Positions 1 through 9,102 of a stretch of DNA of 64,000 bases are shown here, in pieces. The position numbers and the translations under genes are program-made. The stretch is from Herbinix sp. (GTDB lineage: Bacteria; Bacillota; Clostridia; Lachnospirales; Lachnospiraceae): NCBI GenBank assembly GCA_029238935.1, contig JAQZBN010000001.1, forward strand, positions 62,001-126,000, given 5' to 3'. Numbering within the stretch: the stretch's first letter is position 1; the number at the start of each line of letters is the position of its first letter. A model generated the notes under the pieces. It was not told where the DNA came from and did not search any database. It saw only the letters and a list, made by a program, of their open reading frames with translations.

Positions 1-2001
1 AGATGTGAATTCACCTTGAACATAGAGTATACATGACTCAGCATAACCTTTTTCTCCAGCATGCTTATAAATATCAACCATTTCCTTAAATGCTGTTTCC
101 TGTAGAATAGTTGTCTCAGGAATAAATCGACGATATGCTAAAGCGTCCAGATAATCAGCATCTCTAACGAATCCAGAGTAAACCAAAGCACCAACAATCG
201 TCAGTAAATTGGCATGATAAAGGGTCATTTTCTCATAGGGTATATCCCACAAAAAGATAACAATTCTCATATTATTTTTATCATCAAAAAGAGAACTAGC
301 CATCATTGGGAGCGTACTATCCAGTGAACGATTGATATATACTAGTTTCGACTCTAACACATCAAAGATCACTTTATAATTCTTTACAGAAATTGATTTT
401 CCAAGAGAACGTGCTTTTTCGCTGGACGCAGATGCCAATCGGCAATAATCTCTATTAGACATAAGATATATCGATACGTCCGGTGTTTCCATGATTTCGG
501 TAAGTGTATCCAATGCAGCAAACAATACCTCACCCGTCTCCGCCTTCTCTAACTTCGATGTAATATCGTAAATCCGTCCAATACTCTCTGTACTACTAAT
601 CAACTTCTCCGCAAAAAAATTCTTAATCTTTGTGTTACTAGAATTAATCACTGTAATATCATTTAATCGATCCGAAAGAAAATCGATCTTCTCGTTCTTA
701 TCTGCCTCCATCTCACGGAATTTATCTCTTAGGTGTCCAACCGTCAGTCCGACAATAAAGATCTGAACAATCCATATATAGGTATTGATATTGATTAATA
801 GAGAAAAACCCGATGATGTGTACATCTGCCGAAAGCAATATCCAATCACGCTCAGCAGAGATGCAAATATAGCCTGTTGCCTTCCATGTACTACTGCAAA
901 TAGCAACACATATAATAAAAAGAAATTGATTCCATCAAAATACGCACTTCCAACAGCTCGGTTGTTCAACATAAAAAACGGAATAAAGAATACAAGACAT
1001 TCAAGGAATGGAACAGCTTTTTTAAGCATTCGGAGTAACCGATACTTACCACCCTTGCCTTCATAGGTTTCATCACTGTATAAAAAGTGATTCTTATGAC
1101 CCTTCATATAGGAAATAATCTGAGGAACGATATCCTTATAACTATTTCTGACTTGGAATGGAAATTCCTCACAGAATCTCTCGTTTGATAAAATAATTCG
1201 ATGCTTCAGACCGATGGTCTGATCTACAATATCGATTGGATTAGAATAATTCTCTTGAATTAACCCTGCAACAGCATCCTCCGTAACCTCTTCCATAGAG
1301 GAAATGTGATAAAGTGTATGTTTACGCTCCGGTGCTTTTATCAGAAGATACATTGCTTCTACTGCATCCTTAATATAGATAGCAGAAAAAACACTCTTTG
1401 CATTTACTTTCAAACGTCCTGATATCAGCGCTTTTACACACATTTCGGAATAAATATCGGTACAAGCCTCCCGTTTTTCCGGAATTCCATACATACGGGC
1501 AATTCTTACCACCGTTACTTCCATCTGTGTCGTCTGGTCAAAATGCATGGCCAAATTCTCACCCTGAGAGATCGTCATTCCTTTAAAACTATTCGGTGAG
1601 GCTGGCATATCTTCTCTAATGTCCACTACATATTCATCTTCAAAAACTTTATCCGAGGATACGTAAATAAAATGCCTTACCCCTAGCATAGTGGCACACA
1701 TAAGAAGATTACTAAGACCGGAGATATAATTTAATGATTCCTCTTTCACACTTTCATCTTCCCACTGATACAATGGATCATAGGCACCAGTAAAAAGTAT
1801 TGCATCAGGACAGCAGCTGCTGATAATCTCCTTTACACTGTCGCTATCATAATCAAATGCATACTGTTCAAATACATGAGCAGGCTTAATAATCTTTTTT
1901 TTACTGACCAATGTATAGATACGCCAATTCTCTTTATAAAACTTATTAATTAATCCCTCGGTAAAAGTACCGTAACTTCCTATGATCAGAATGTTGCTCA
2001 T
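1..2001 (-). CDS. SDR-membrane-GAF fusion protein, PelD-like (3' end outside window)
   Basis: The gene starts at the ATG at 2001 and stays open for 667 codons to the left edge, so the C-terminus is missing. Residues 1 to about 280 look like an extended short-chain dehydrogenase/epimerase domain, opening MSNILIIGSYGTFTEG and with a YVSSDKVFED strand. Residues about 330-420 hold several hydrophobic segments. A helical linker and a GAF-like domain follow to about residue 620, and the visible end (FKEMVDIYKHAGEKG) resembles the start of a degenerate GGDEF domain. Membrane-GAF-degenerate GGDEF is the order of PelD, the c-di-GMP receptor of Pel exopolysaccharide synthesis, and Gram-positive Pel loci exist. 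The assignment rests on architecture only. A GGAGAG ribosome site lies about 12 bases upstream. Other pel genes, if present, would lie to the left, outside the window. Confidence 0.7.
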   Translation of the reverse strand, partial: MSNILIIGSYGTFTEGLINKFYKENWRIYTLVSKKKIIKPAHVFEQYAFDYDSDSVKEIISSCCPDAILFTGAYDPLYQWEDESVKEESLNYISGLSNLLMCATMLGVRHFIYVSSDKVFEDEYVVDIREDMPASPNSFKGMTISQGENLAMHFDQTTQMEVTVVRIARMYGIPEKREACTDIYSEMCVKALISGRLKVNAKSVFSAIYIKDAVEAMYLLIKAPERKHTLYHISSMEEVTEDAVAGLIQENYSNPIDIVDQTIGLKHRIILSNERFCEEFPFQVRNSYKDIVPQIISYMKGHKNHFLYSDETYEGKGGKYRLLRMLKKAVPFLECLVFFIPFFMLNNRAVGSAYFDGINFFLLYVLLFAVVHGRQQAIFASLLSVIGYCFRQMYTSSGFSLLININTYIWIVQIFIVGLTVGHLRDKFREMEADKNEKIDFLSDRLNDITVINSSNTKIKNFFAEKLISSTESIGRIYDITSKLEKAETGEVLFAALDTLTEIMETPDVSIYLMSNRDYCRLASASSEKARSLGKSISVKNYKVIFDVLESKLVYINRSLDSTLPMMASSLFDDKNNMRIVIFLWDIPYEKMTLYHANLLTIVGALVYSGFVRDADYLDALAYRRFIPETTILQETAFKEMVDIYKHAGEKGYAESCILYVQGEFTS

Positions 2002-2054
2002 ATTTATATTATCTCTCCTACCAGATATTTTACATAAAATACCTCTTATAAATT

Positions 2055-2083
2055 ACTATATTACAAAGTATAATCAGTTTCAA
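2055..2083 (-). promoter_or_regulatory. Candidate sigma-A promoter of the SDR-PelD-like gene
   Basis: On the minus strand TTGAAA (2083-2078) is followed after 17 bases by TATAGT (2060-2055), about 55 bases upstream of the ATG at 2001. The match is good but not perfect, and the region is AT-rich, so chance is possible. Confidence 0.4.
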
Positions 2084-2149
2084 GTATAATCGACTTCCTA
2101 TATAATAATTTTCAGGCGATAGAAATATATTGGCGGTTTTTGTATATAG

Positions 2150-2178
2150 TTGACAAAATAAATTCCTTACGATAATAT
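2150..2178 (+). promoter_or_regulatory. Candidate sigma-A promoter of the DivIVA-like gene
   Basis: TTGACA at 2150-2155 is followed after 17 bases by TAATAT at 2173-2178, with TATAAT three bases further on. Transcription would start near 2185 and leave a leader of about 115 bases before the ATG at 2302. The leader holds AGGGG (2206-2210) that can pair with CCCCT (2226-2230). Confidence 0.55.
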
Positions 2179-2301
2179 AATAAATGATATATGATATGAT
2201 GGATTAGGGGCTAACCGTATTTTGTCCCCTTTCCGGTCATTGTTTACTGATAGGAATGATACTATATTAATAGATACAATAATAGCGAAGGGATTGATGT
2301 T

Positions 2302-3759
2302 ATGAAAAAAGGCTTTTTTGGTTATAACGTTTCTGAGGTTGACGTAGTAATTAGCGCTCTTCGCGAGGAAAATGAAAGTTTAAATGCAACTATTACTACA
2401 CTAAAAACACAGATAAAAAATAGTGTGTCCAGTAATGGTGCCAAAGCAAATCTTCTGGAAGCTGACTTAAAGCAAAATGAAGAAAACCTAAAAAAAATCA
2501 ATGATGAAAAAAATGAGCTTATATCACAAATCTCCTCACTCTCAATGGAATCTGAAATTTTAAATCAGCAAAATGCAGAGTTATTGACTCAGATGGAGCA
2601 ATTACATATGCAGAACGAGGATTTAAACCGTCAGGTTTCAGAACTGCGCACACAAATGATTGAACTAACTGCTCAAGGCATTAACGTAGATACCTCCGTT
2701 ATGGATGCTCTTCAATCCCAGTTGGATGCTGAAAAACAACATAAAGCTGAGTTAGAGCAAGCCTTGATTAATAAATTAGAAGAATTAGAATATGCTATGG
2801 AAGAATTAGCTGTTACTACAAGCGATCTAGAAGAGACCAAAGCTAAACTTGAAGTTACTTCCACTGACCTTGAAAAAGAACAGGCTCAGATAGGTATTTC
2901 CGAAAGCGCATACGAAAGCTTAAAAGAAGAAGCCGAAATCATAAAGGCCTCTTTTAAATCCGTAACAGTTGAATTGGAAAATACGAAAGCATTGTTAGAC
3001 CAGAAGGCAAAGGACGCCAATCAATCACAAGCTGAAATAGATTCCTTAAAATCACAATTAGAGTCAGCTTGTGCAAAGAATACGGAACAAGCAGAGAAAC
3101 TTACTGCTATAGGATCCTATGCAGACGATTACAATAACCTGAAAGAAATGCTAGTATCAACTTGTGCTTCTTTGAATGAAAAAACAATTGAGCTTGAAAA
3201 AGCACACAAAGAAATTGAGCAGATGAAGAACGAGCTTGCCATTGCAAAGGTTGCCGTGGATGAACAGGCTAAGATGAAAGCAACAGAAAAGAAACAGCTG
3301 GCAAATATAAACCAAGCATCCGAGATCTCCTTCCAAGCATATTATGATATGTCTAAAATGCGGAATGAAGTCGTTGAATATATGCATGAGCAGATGAAGG
3401 AATACTACCAGCTCGTAAATGACAACAGCGTTAAGATGCGTGGCGCATTTGAGCAGCGTCAGAATGAATATAATCAGATGATCCGAGATTTCTTTACCAA
3501 AGCATCCGAATTCCGTGCGAACCTGTCTAATATCGATGTTGAATACAGTAATATGACTGATTATAGCTTGAATATCGATAAGATCTCCAATCGAATGAAT
3601 GATATTATGGACAATTTCATTGAGGAATCCAGTGCTTATCTGAAGAAGAAGGAAGATGCATTTAAGCCTGAGGAAGATCGTTCTTATGAAGATAAAAACC
3701 CTCATATACGTACAGAAGAGATAAGCAAAAAACCGATTGTATTTAAAATTTCCGGTTAA
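2302..3759 (+). CDS. DivIVA-like coiled-coil protein
   Basis: A 485-residue soluble protein. The N-terminus (MKKGFFGYNVSEVDVVISAL) has the GYNVSEVD stretch that marks the DivIVA N-terminal membrane-curvature domain. Residues about 20-340 are then almost continuous coiled coil rich in Glu, Lys, Leu, Gln and Ala, followed by a less regular helical C-terminus (residues 345-460). It has no signal peptide or membrane segment. DivIVA-family proteins sit at poles and septa and recruit cell-wall or polar machinery; which process this one serves is not visible. It is transcribed divergently from the SDR-PelD-like gene, so a link to cell-surface matrix production is possible but only an inference. The ribosome site is a modest GAAGGGA. 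A clear terminator follows. Confidence 0.8.
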   Translation: MKKGFFGYNVSEVDVVISALREENESLNATITTLKTQIKNSVSSNGAKANLLEADLKQNEENLKKINDEKNELISQISSLSMESEILNQQNAELLTQMEQLHMQNEDLNRQVSELRTQMIELTAQGINVDTSVMDALQSQLDAEKQHKAELEQALINKLEELEYAMEELAVTTSDLEETKAKLEVTSTDLEKEQAQIGISESAYESLKEEAEIIKASFKSVTVELENTKALLDQKAKDANQSQAEIDSLKSQLESACAKNTEQAEKLTAIGSYADDYNNLKEMLVSTCASLNEKTIELEKAHKEIEQMKNELAIAKVAVDEQAKMKATEKKQLANINQASEISFQAYYDMSKMRNEVVEYMHEQMKEYYQLVNDNSVKMRGAFEQRQNEYNQMIRDFFTKASEFRANLSNIDVEYSNMTDYSLNIDKISNRMNDIMDNFIEESSAYLKKKEDAFKPEEDRSYEDKNPHIRTEEISKKPIVFKISG

Positions 3760-3784
3760 ATAAGCGTTTTTTATAAAGGATATG

Positions 3785-3812
3785 ATGCGGATTCTAAGGA
3801 ATCCGCATTTTT
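3785..3812 (+). terminator. Rho-independent terminator after the DivIVA-like gene
   Basis: ATGCGGATTC (3785-3794) pairs perfectly with GAATCCGCAT (3799-3808) around a TAAG loop, and a run of T ends at 3812. Confidence 0.9.
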
Positions 3813-3824
3813 GATTTAAGGATA

Positions 3825-3875
3825 TAAAAAGGGAGCTGTTTCTCAACTAATTAATATTAGTCTTGAAACAGCTCC
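3825..3875 (-). terminator. Rho-independent terminator of the lactate operon
   Basis: GGAGCTGTTTC (3832-3842) pairs perfectly with GAAACAGCTCC (3865-3875); the loop holds a second stem ACTAAT/ATTAGT. On the minus strand the hairpin is followed by CCCTTTTTATA. It lies just past the stop of the lactate dehydrogenase gene at 3882. Confidence 0.9.
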
Positions 3876-3881
3876 TGTTAA

Positions 3882-5285
3882 TTATATCTGACAAACCTTA
3901 TGAGGATTTAATATATTCTTAGGATCAAAGGATTTCTTAATCCCTCTCATGATTTCTACCGTTGCAGGATCCATGGATTCAAAGAGATAGGATTTCTTTG
4001 CATAACCAATTCCATGCTCTCCGGATACCTGGCCTTTTAACTCACGGGCTTTGCCATAGATTTTATCCATAGCTGCTGTCATTCTCTCTTCCCACTCTTC
4101 CTCACTTAAATCATCTTTTAAAACATAAGCATGAAGATTACCGTCACCGGCATGACCAAAGCTCTTGATTCGAATATTTACTTCTTTGTATAAGCTGTGA
4201 ATATATTCTACCATCTCATTTACACAACTTCTGGGAACAACGACATCAACCTCATCCATGTAAGTGGTGGATCCTTTTATTGCCTCAAGGAATGCACCTC
4301 TGGCCTTCCATATCGACTCTTCTCTCTCGTTCGTATCTGAGATTAAGATATCGATTGCACCTTGTTCTAAACAGATCTTAGCGGCACTTTCGTAAGCTCT
4401 TTCCACTTCTTCCGTGGTATTACCATCGAATTTAAGGAGAAGATAAGCATCGGCACTGTTATCCGGGAATTTCTTACCGAGGTATTTTTCTGCATCCATG
4501 ATTACTTCTCGCTGCATAAACTCAATTGCTGTCGGTGCTGATTTGGATTTAATAATCATAGGCACGGTTCGAATCGCTTTTTCTAAGGATGGAAATGGAA
4601 TTAATAAACTGATTGCTTTCTTTGGCAATGGAATTAATTTTAAGATTGCTTTTGTTATAATTCCAAGGGTTCCTTCCGATCCAACCATCAAATCCTTCAT
4701 AGCATATCCGGTACTGTTCTTTACTACCTTGCCACCAAACTCAACCACGGTTCCATTGGGTAATACTACCTCAAGTCCTCTTACATAGTCTCTGGTAACA
4801 CCGTATTTTACAGCTCTCATACCTCCGGCATTAGTACTAATATTTCCACCGATGGTTGCTGACTTTTCACCGGGATCCGGAGGATAGAATAAATCTCTCT
4901 CCTGTACGTAAGCAGATAATTCCATCAGTAATACACCTGGTTCCACTGTAATGGTTAGATTATCTTCGTCTAATTCAAGAAAACGATTCATTAAAGTAGT
5001 ATCTAACATAATACCGTGTTCCATTGCTACAGAAGATCCTACAAGACCGGTTCCAGACCCTCTGGGGGTCACAGGGATATTGTTTTCATAGGCATATTTC
5101 ATGATTGCAGATACTTCTTCTGTGGATAATACTTTAACAACTACATCCGGGAAACTGGTTGTATCACTCAATTCATCATGACTGTATTCTTCATTAATAT
5201 TCTCACCGAAAAGAACACGATCAAGGTCATTAATTAATGTATGGATAAAATTTAAATCATTTTGGTCTAATTTTTTATAACTCAT
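3882..5285 (-). CDS. lctD: FAD-linked lactate dehydrogenase subunit of an Ldh-EtfAB complex
   Basis: A 467-residue GlcD/Dld-type flavoprotein. Residues 1 to about 220 form the PCMH FAD-binding domain, with [10 protein letters not shown] at 74-83 and [16 protein letters not shown] further on. The C-terminal FAD-oxidase domain carries [11 protein letters not shown] and SGEHGIG (from residue 421), the His and Glu set typical of 2-hydroxyacid oxidising members. It should oxidise lactate to pyruvate. Four bases separate it from etfA, with the same strand and order as in lactate-growing anaerobes such as Acetobacterium woodii, where the LctBCD complex drives NAD+ reduction from lactate by consuming reduced ferredoxin (electron confurcation). 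The start follows an AGGGGGG site nine bases upstream. Stereospecificity cannot be told from sequence; glycolate is a less likely substrate given the permease. Confidence 0.9.
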   Translation of the reverse strand: MSYKKLDQNDLNFIHTLINDLDRVLFGENINEEYSHDELSDTTSFPDVVVKVLSTEEVSAIMKYAYENNIPVTPRGSGTGLVGSSVAMEHGIMLDTTLMNRFLELDEDNLTITVEPGVLLMELSAYVQERDLFYPPDPGEKSATIGGNISTNAGGMRAVKYGVTRDYVRGLEVVLPNGTVVEFGGKVVKNSTGYAMKDLMVGSEGTLGIITKAILKLIPLPKKAISLLIPFPSLEKAIRTVPMIIKSKSAPTAIEFMQREVIMDAEKYLGKKFPDNSADAYLLLKFDGNTTEEVERAYESAAKICLEQGAIDILISDTNEREESIWKARGAFLEAIKGSTTYMDEVDVVVPRSCVNEMVEYIHSLYKEVNIRIKSFGHAGDGNLHAYVLKDDLSEEEWEERMTAAMDKIYGKARELKGQVSGEHGIGYAKKSYLFESMDPATVEIMRGIKKSFDPKNILNPHKVCQI

Positions 5286-5289
5286 CGTA

Positions 5290-6480
5290 TTAAGCCCCCC
5301 TGTTAACTTTGATTTGATTGATCAGGTTTGGAATAATTTCATATAAATCACCTACTAAGCCATAATGTGCTGTCTTAAAGATAGGTGCATTTTCATCTTT
5401 GTTAATCGCAATGATTTGGTCAGAGTTATTCATACCGGCAGTAAACTGAACGGATCCGGATACACCACAGGTAATAATTAATTTCGGTCTTACGGTTCTT
5501 CCGCTTAACCCTACCTGACGCTTCGCTTCTAACCATCCGGCTTCCATCACCGGTCTTGTACATGCCAGCTGTCCTCCAAGTAAATCTGCCAATTCCTGCA
5601 GCATCTGAATGTCTTCTTCCTTCTTAATTCCTCGACCTGCTACGACCAGTACTTCTGCCGCTTCAATGAACTGTTCTTTTACCTTCGGTATGATATCCAG
5701 TACTTCTACCTTACTATCTAATTTATCTGAGGGGATCTTACACTCAATGATTTCACCGGACTCTTCTGCTTGTCTCTTCGGTGCATCCATTACTTTGTAG
5801 CGAACAGTTGCCATTTGAGGTCTATGATTTGGTGTTAAAATCTGAGCCATGATATTTCCACCAAAAGCAGGGCGGATTTGTACAAGATCAGTGTTTTCAT
5901 TCATATCGAGGATCGTACAGTCCGCAGTAAGACCAGTTTTAAGTCTTGCTGATAATCTTGGTGCCAGCTGACGACCTACCGGTGTTGCACCCATTAATAT
6001 GGCGGTAGGTTTTATATTATTTACGAAATCTTCAAATACAGCGGTATAAGGTTCCATCTTAAAGCGATCCAGTTGTTCCTGATTGTATACATATACGGTA
6101 TCAACATCATAATGAAGAAGTTCACGACTTTGATCTGATATGTTACTTCCCATCATAAGGGCATATACGGGATGACCTATTTTGGCTGCCAATTCCTTTG
6201 CTTTACCAATTAATTCATAAGTTACCGGATGGATTGCACCGTCAATGTGGTCTACATATACGGCAATTCCTTTCCACTGACTCTTGTCGATGGCTACCTG
6301 TTCTTCTTCTACATATTCGATCGCACCCTTCGGTCCCTTTTTCACACAAAGTTTACACATCTTACATGCGGAATTGATTTGAATTTCACCGTTTTTATCT
6401 TCAATGGCACCAAAGGGACATATACTTATTAATTCCTCTTTATTTCCAACGAGTCCTTGATTTACTACCAACTTTGCCAT
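5290..6480 (-). CDS. etfA: Electron transfer flavoprotein alpha subunit with N-terminal ferredoxin domain
   Basis: A 396-residue EtfA, longer than the usual 320-340 because of an N-terminal ferredoxin-like domain (residues 1 to about 60). That domain has CPFGAIE and [15 protein letters not shown]. The fourth Cys of the second motif is replaced by Gly, so four Cys remain, enough for one [4Fe-4S] cluster. The ETF alpha domains follow, ending with the FAD-binding part ([25 protein letters not shown]). EtfAB passes electrons between the lactate dehydrogenase flavin, NAD+ and ferredoxin; the added ferredoxin domain fits an entry point for low-potential electrons. GGAGG lies nine bases before the ATG. 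It sits 13 bases after etfB and four before the dehydrogenase gene. Confidence 0.93.
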   Translation of the reverse strand: MAKLVVNQGLVGNKEELISICPFGAIEDKNGEIQINSACKMCKLCVKKGPKGAIEYVEEEQVAIDKSQWKGIAVYVDHIDGAIHPVTYELIGKAKELAAKIGHPVYALMMGSNISDQSRELLHYDVDTVYVYNQEQLDRFKMEPYTAVFEDFVNNIKPTAILMGATPVGRQLAPRLSARLKTGLTADCTILDMNENTDLVQIRPAFGGNIMAQILTPNHRPQMATVRYKVMDAPKRQAEESGEIIECKIPSDKLDSKVEVLDIIPKVKEQFIEAAEVLVVAGRGIKKEEDIQMLQELADLLGGQLACTRPVMEAGWLEAKRQVGLSGRTVRPKLIITCGVSGSVQFTAGMNNSDQIIAINKDENAPIFKTAHYGLVGDLYEIIPNLINQIKVNRGA

Positions 6481-6493
6481 ATTCTAATTCCTC

Positions 6494-7282
6494 CTATGCA
6501 AACTTTAATTCGTGTAATTTATTCATTAATTGTTCCGTGATCTCTGCAGATGATCCATTCCACATCTCTCTGTGAGCATTTACCTGTGGAGGAAAGATCC
6601 TCTGAACTTGAGTTGGTGAGCCGTTCAGTCCATAATGTTTTTCATTCTTATCTTCTAATTGCTCCATCGTAATGACTGTGATTTCACGATCCTTCGTTTC
6701 CTGTTTTTTAATATAGGAAGGTAGTCTTGGCATAAAGATATCTTTATCAACCGATAAGAGACATGGAAACTGTATTTTTGTAATCTCAATATCATGAGTC
6801 ATATCCATTTCAACCGTAATTGTTTCCGGTAATAGCTCTACAATTTTTGATACGTTGGATACACAGGGAATATTCAGCCACTCTGATATTTCCGGTCCAA
6901 CCTGAGCCGTATCACCGTCCGTTGTTTGTTTACCGCATAGAATGAGATCAAACTCTCCTAATAACTTGATACCTTGGGAAATCGTATAGCTGGTAGCTAA
7001 TACATCCGCACCGCCAAACTTACGGTCTGAGATTAAAACCCCCTGATCCACTCCCATGGCAAATGCTTCTTTTATAATGCTTGCTGCTTGTCCAGGTCCC
7101 ATGGTAATCGCTGTGATGGTCCCTCCCATTTTCTCTTTTACTCTTAATGCTGTCTCAATTGCATATAAGTCATAGGGATTCATCTTCGATTCAACGCCGT
7201 TTCTCTTTAATACGCCGGTAACTGGATCAACTTCCACCTTATTACTGTCCGGTACCTGCTTTATACATACTAATATATTCAT
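6494..7282 (-). CDS. etfB: Electron transfer flavoprotein beta subunit
   Basis: A 262-residue EtfB. The start MNILVCIKQVPDSNK is typical of the family, and CGKQTTDGDTAQVGPEISEW is the conserved ETF beta signature. In bifurcating and confurcating Etf complexes EtfB holds the FAD that exchanges electrons with NAD. I place the start at the ATG at 7282, eight bases after AAAGG; a GTG nine bases upstream overlaps that ribosome site and is less likely. The gene is second in the operon after the permease, 58 bases downstream, and is followed by etfA. Confidence 0.93.
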   Translation of the reverse strand: MNILVCIKQVPDSNKVEVDPVTGVLKRNGVESKMNPYDLYAIETALRVKEKMGGTITAITMGPGQAASIIKEAFAMGVDQGVLISDRKFGGADVLATSYTISQGIKLLGEFDLILCGKQTTDGDTAQVGPEISEWLNIPCVSNVSKIVELLPETITVEMDMTHDIEITKIQFPCLLSVDKDIFMPRLPSYIKKQETKDREITVITMEQLEDKNEKHYGLNGSPTQVQRIFPPQVNAHREMWNGSSAEITEQLMNKLHELKFA

Positions 7283-7340
7283 ATTTTTCACCTTTCCCTT
7301 TTAAGAAATTGCTTCATTGTATAAGTTCAATTAATGTTAA

Positions 7341-8882
7341 TTATCCTAATATTTGAGCACCTACGAATGTGATAATTCCTACAATTGTTAGAAACAGCAC
7401 ATAGTACTTAATGGTACCCTTTAAAAGAACACTTTCTTTTCCCTGTAAACTAACTGCTGCTACTGCTACTGCGATACTTTGTGGTGAAATCATCTTTGCT
7501 GTAATCGCGCCGGCTGTATTGGATGCCGAGATCCACAACTGGTTTAAATTAAGTGCAACTGAAGTCTCTGCCTGCAACCCTCCAAAGAGAACACTGGCGG
7601 AAGTACCACTGCCGGTTACGAAAGTTCCGATGGAACCAAGTAATGGTGCGAACAGCGGATAAAATGGACCGGTTACGGTTACAAACATAAGCGAGATGGA
7701 AGCAATCATGCCGCTATAACCCATGAGTTTTGCAGTTGCCATGATGGATATGATAGTGATGACGGTCTTCATCATCTGAAGCACTGTCTTTTTGAATATA
7801 GTAAGCATCTGTCCTATGCCCGCACCCTGAATTTTTCCTCCGATCAATGCTGCTAAGATAATCCAAAGACCAGGAGTCGTTAACCAGGAGAAGGTATATG
7901 GAGCTGCATTTTCTCCGGAATAAATATTTACTGTTGTTTTTACTGTAGCTAATAGTTCATTTAAAGGAGCTATTAATTTTGAAGTAGCTAATAATAGAAT
8001 AAAAATGAAGATAAATGGACTCCAGGCGATCAATGCTTCTTTTCCTGTAACCTTGTCATTATTCTTTGTCTCCATTTTAAGTTCTGGATCAAGTTCTTTT
8101 TTACCGAATAATTTTGTTGCACCAATGGTACATGCCATGGAACAGACAGAACCGATAACAACAGGAAGTTCAGCTCCTAAAAATTTTGCAACAAGGAACT
8201 CCGGGATTAAAAATGATGCTCCTGAAATTAAAGTGATCAGTCCTATTCCTTTCAACGCTTTTTTCGAATTTCCTGTTAAGTATACCAATACGAACGGTGT
8301 AAGGATAATTAAAACAGAAAGAAGGATTACTGTGTTTGTAGATAAACCGATGACATCAAGTCCTGTGATTTTTGCTAGGGTTGTAGTTGGAATACCGATG
8401 GAACCGAATGCTGTCGGTGTTGCGTTAGCGATCAAACATACAATAGCTGCAAATATCGGATTAAACCCTAATCCCCATAACATACTGGCCGGAATTGCTA
8501 CTGCAGTTCCAAACCCAGCCATACCTTCCATGAAGCCGCCAAATCCCCAAGCAATAATCAAGACTAATATTCTTTTATCATTGGTAACGCTGGCTAACAT
8601 TTTTTTAATTACTTCCATCTTACCTGTCGCTACACAGACATTGTAGGTAAAGATAGCTGCTATAATAACGATAATGATCGGCCAAAGAGCCATCGCACTT
8701 CCCTCGGCTACTGCTGTCAAGCTTTCCAGTAAAGGCATCTTCCATACGACTACTGCCAATGTATAAGCAATCACAAGTGCTATGGCGCATGCTTTAAATC
8801 CTGGCATTTTTAAATAAGTTAACGCAACGATCAGCCAAATAATTGGCAGTAAAGCTAAGACAAATGCCAAAGTCATGTTCAT
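7341..8882 (-). CDS. lctP: Lactate permease (LctP/LldP family)
   Basis: A 513-residue polytopic membrane protein with 12 or more hydrophobic segments. The block GFGGFMEGMAGFGTAVAIPA and the later GSIGTFVTGSGTSASVLFG are hallmarks of the lactate permease family, which imports L- or D-lactate with protons. The start is set at the ATG at 8882 because GGAGG lies immediately upstream; an in-frame ATG at 8894 would place that ribosome site inside the coding region. It is the first gene of the lactate operon. The promoter and both FadR-type operators lie in its 285-base upstream region, giving a leader of about 215 bases. Confidence 0.93.
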   Translation of the reverse strand: MNMTLAFVLALLPIIWLIVALTYLKMPGFKACAIALVIAYTLAVVVWKMPLLESLTAVAEGSAMALWPIIIVIIAAIFTYNVCVATGKMEVIKKMLASVTNDKRILVLIIAWGFGGFMEGMAGFGTAVAIPASMLWGLGFNPIFAAIVCLIANATPTAFGSIGIPTTTLAKITGLDVIGLSTNTVILLSVLIILTPFVLVYLTGNSKKALKGIGLITLISGASFLIPEFLVAKFLGAELPVVIGSVCSMACTIGATKLFGKKELDPELKMETKNNDKVTGKEALIAWSPFIFIFILLLATSKLIAPLNELLATVKTTVNIYSGENAAPYTFSWLTTPGLWIILAALIGGKIQGAGIGQMLTIFKKTVLQMMKTVITIISIMATAKLMGYSGMIASISLMFVTVTGPFYPLFAPLLGSIGTFVTGSGTSASVLFGGLQAETSVALNLNQLWISASNTAGAITAKMISPQSIAVAVAAVSLQGKESVLLKGTIKYYVLFLTIVGIITFVGAQILG

Positions 8883-8966
8883 AATTTCCTCCATTCCGGT
8901 TACAGCGATGAAACCGTGCTTTGATTCAGGATGTTATTAAGTTACTATGTTCCAATCACGTGATTT

Positions 8967-8987
8967 AAAATTGGTAGTACCAATTTT
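8967..8987. promoter_or_regulatory. FadR/LldR-type operator, downstream copy
   Basis: A perfect 21-base palindrome: AAAATTGGTA, one central G, then its reverse complement. The core TGGTAGTACCA fits TNGTNNNACNA, the consensus for FadR-subfamily GntR regulators, and resembles E. coli LldR sites. It is centred at 8977, about 120 bases after the predicted transcription start. Confidence 0.85.
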
Positions 8988-9076
8988 TAGTGTAAAAAAT
9001 TAGATGCTGCAAAACTTGCTTTTTCTACTACGTAGTAAGGCGGAGAGCTCTGCAACACCCCTGGTTGATTATTTCT

Positions 9077-9093
9077 AATTGGTAGTACCACTT
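9077..9093. promoter_or_regulatory. FadR/LldR-type operator, promoter-proximal copy
   Basis: AATTGGTAGTACCACTT repeats the same TGGTAGTACCA core (9080-9090), with less complete outer symmetry. It is centred at about +12 of the predicted transcript, where a bound repressor would block RNA polymerase. The two operator centres are 108 bases apart. Confidence 0.85.
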
Positions 9094-9102
9094 TGTAACT
9101 TA

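Noticed and set aside
3157..3846. Long minus-strand reading frame opposite the DivIVA-like gene
   Set aside because: It is a shadow of the coiled-coil gene: composition is hydrophobic and Phe/Ile-rich from Lys/Glu codons read backward, with no ribosome site and a clear terminator inside it.
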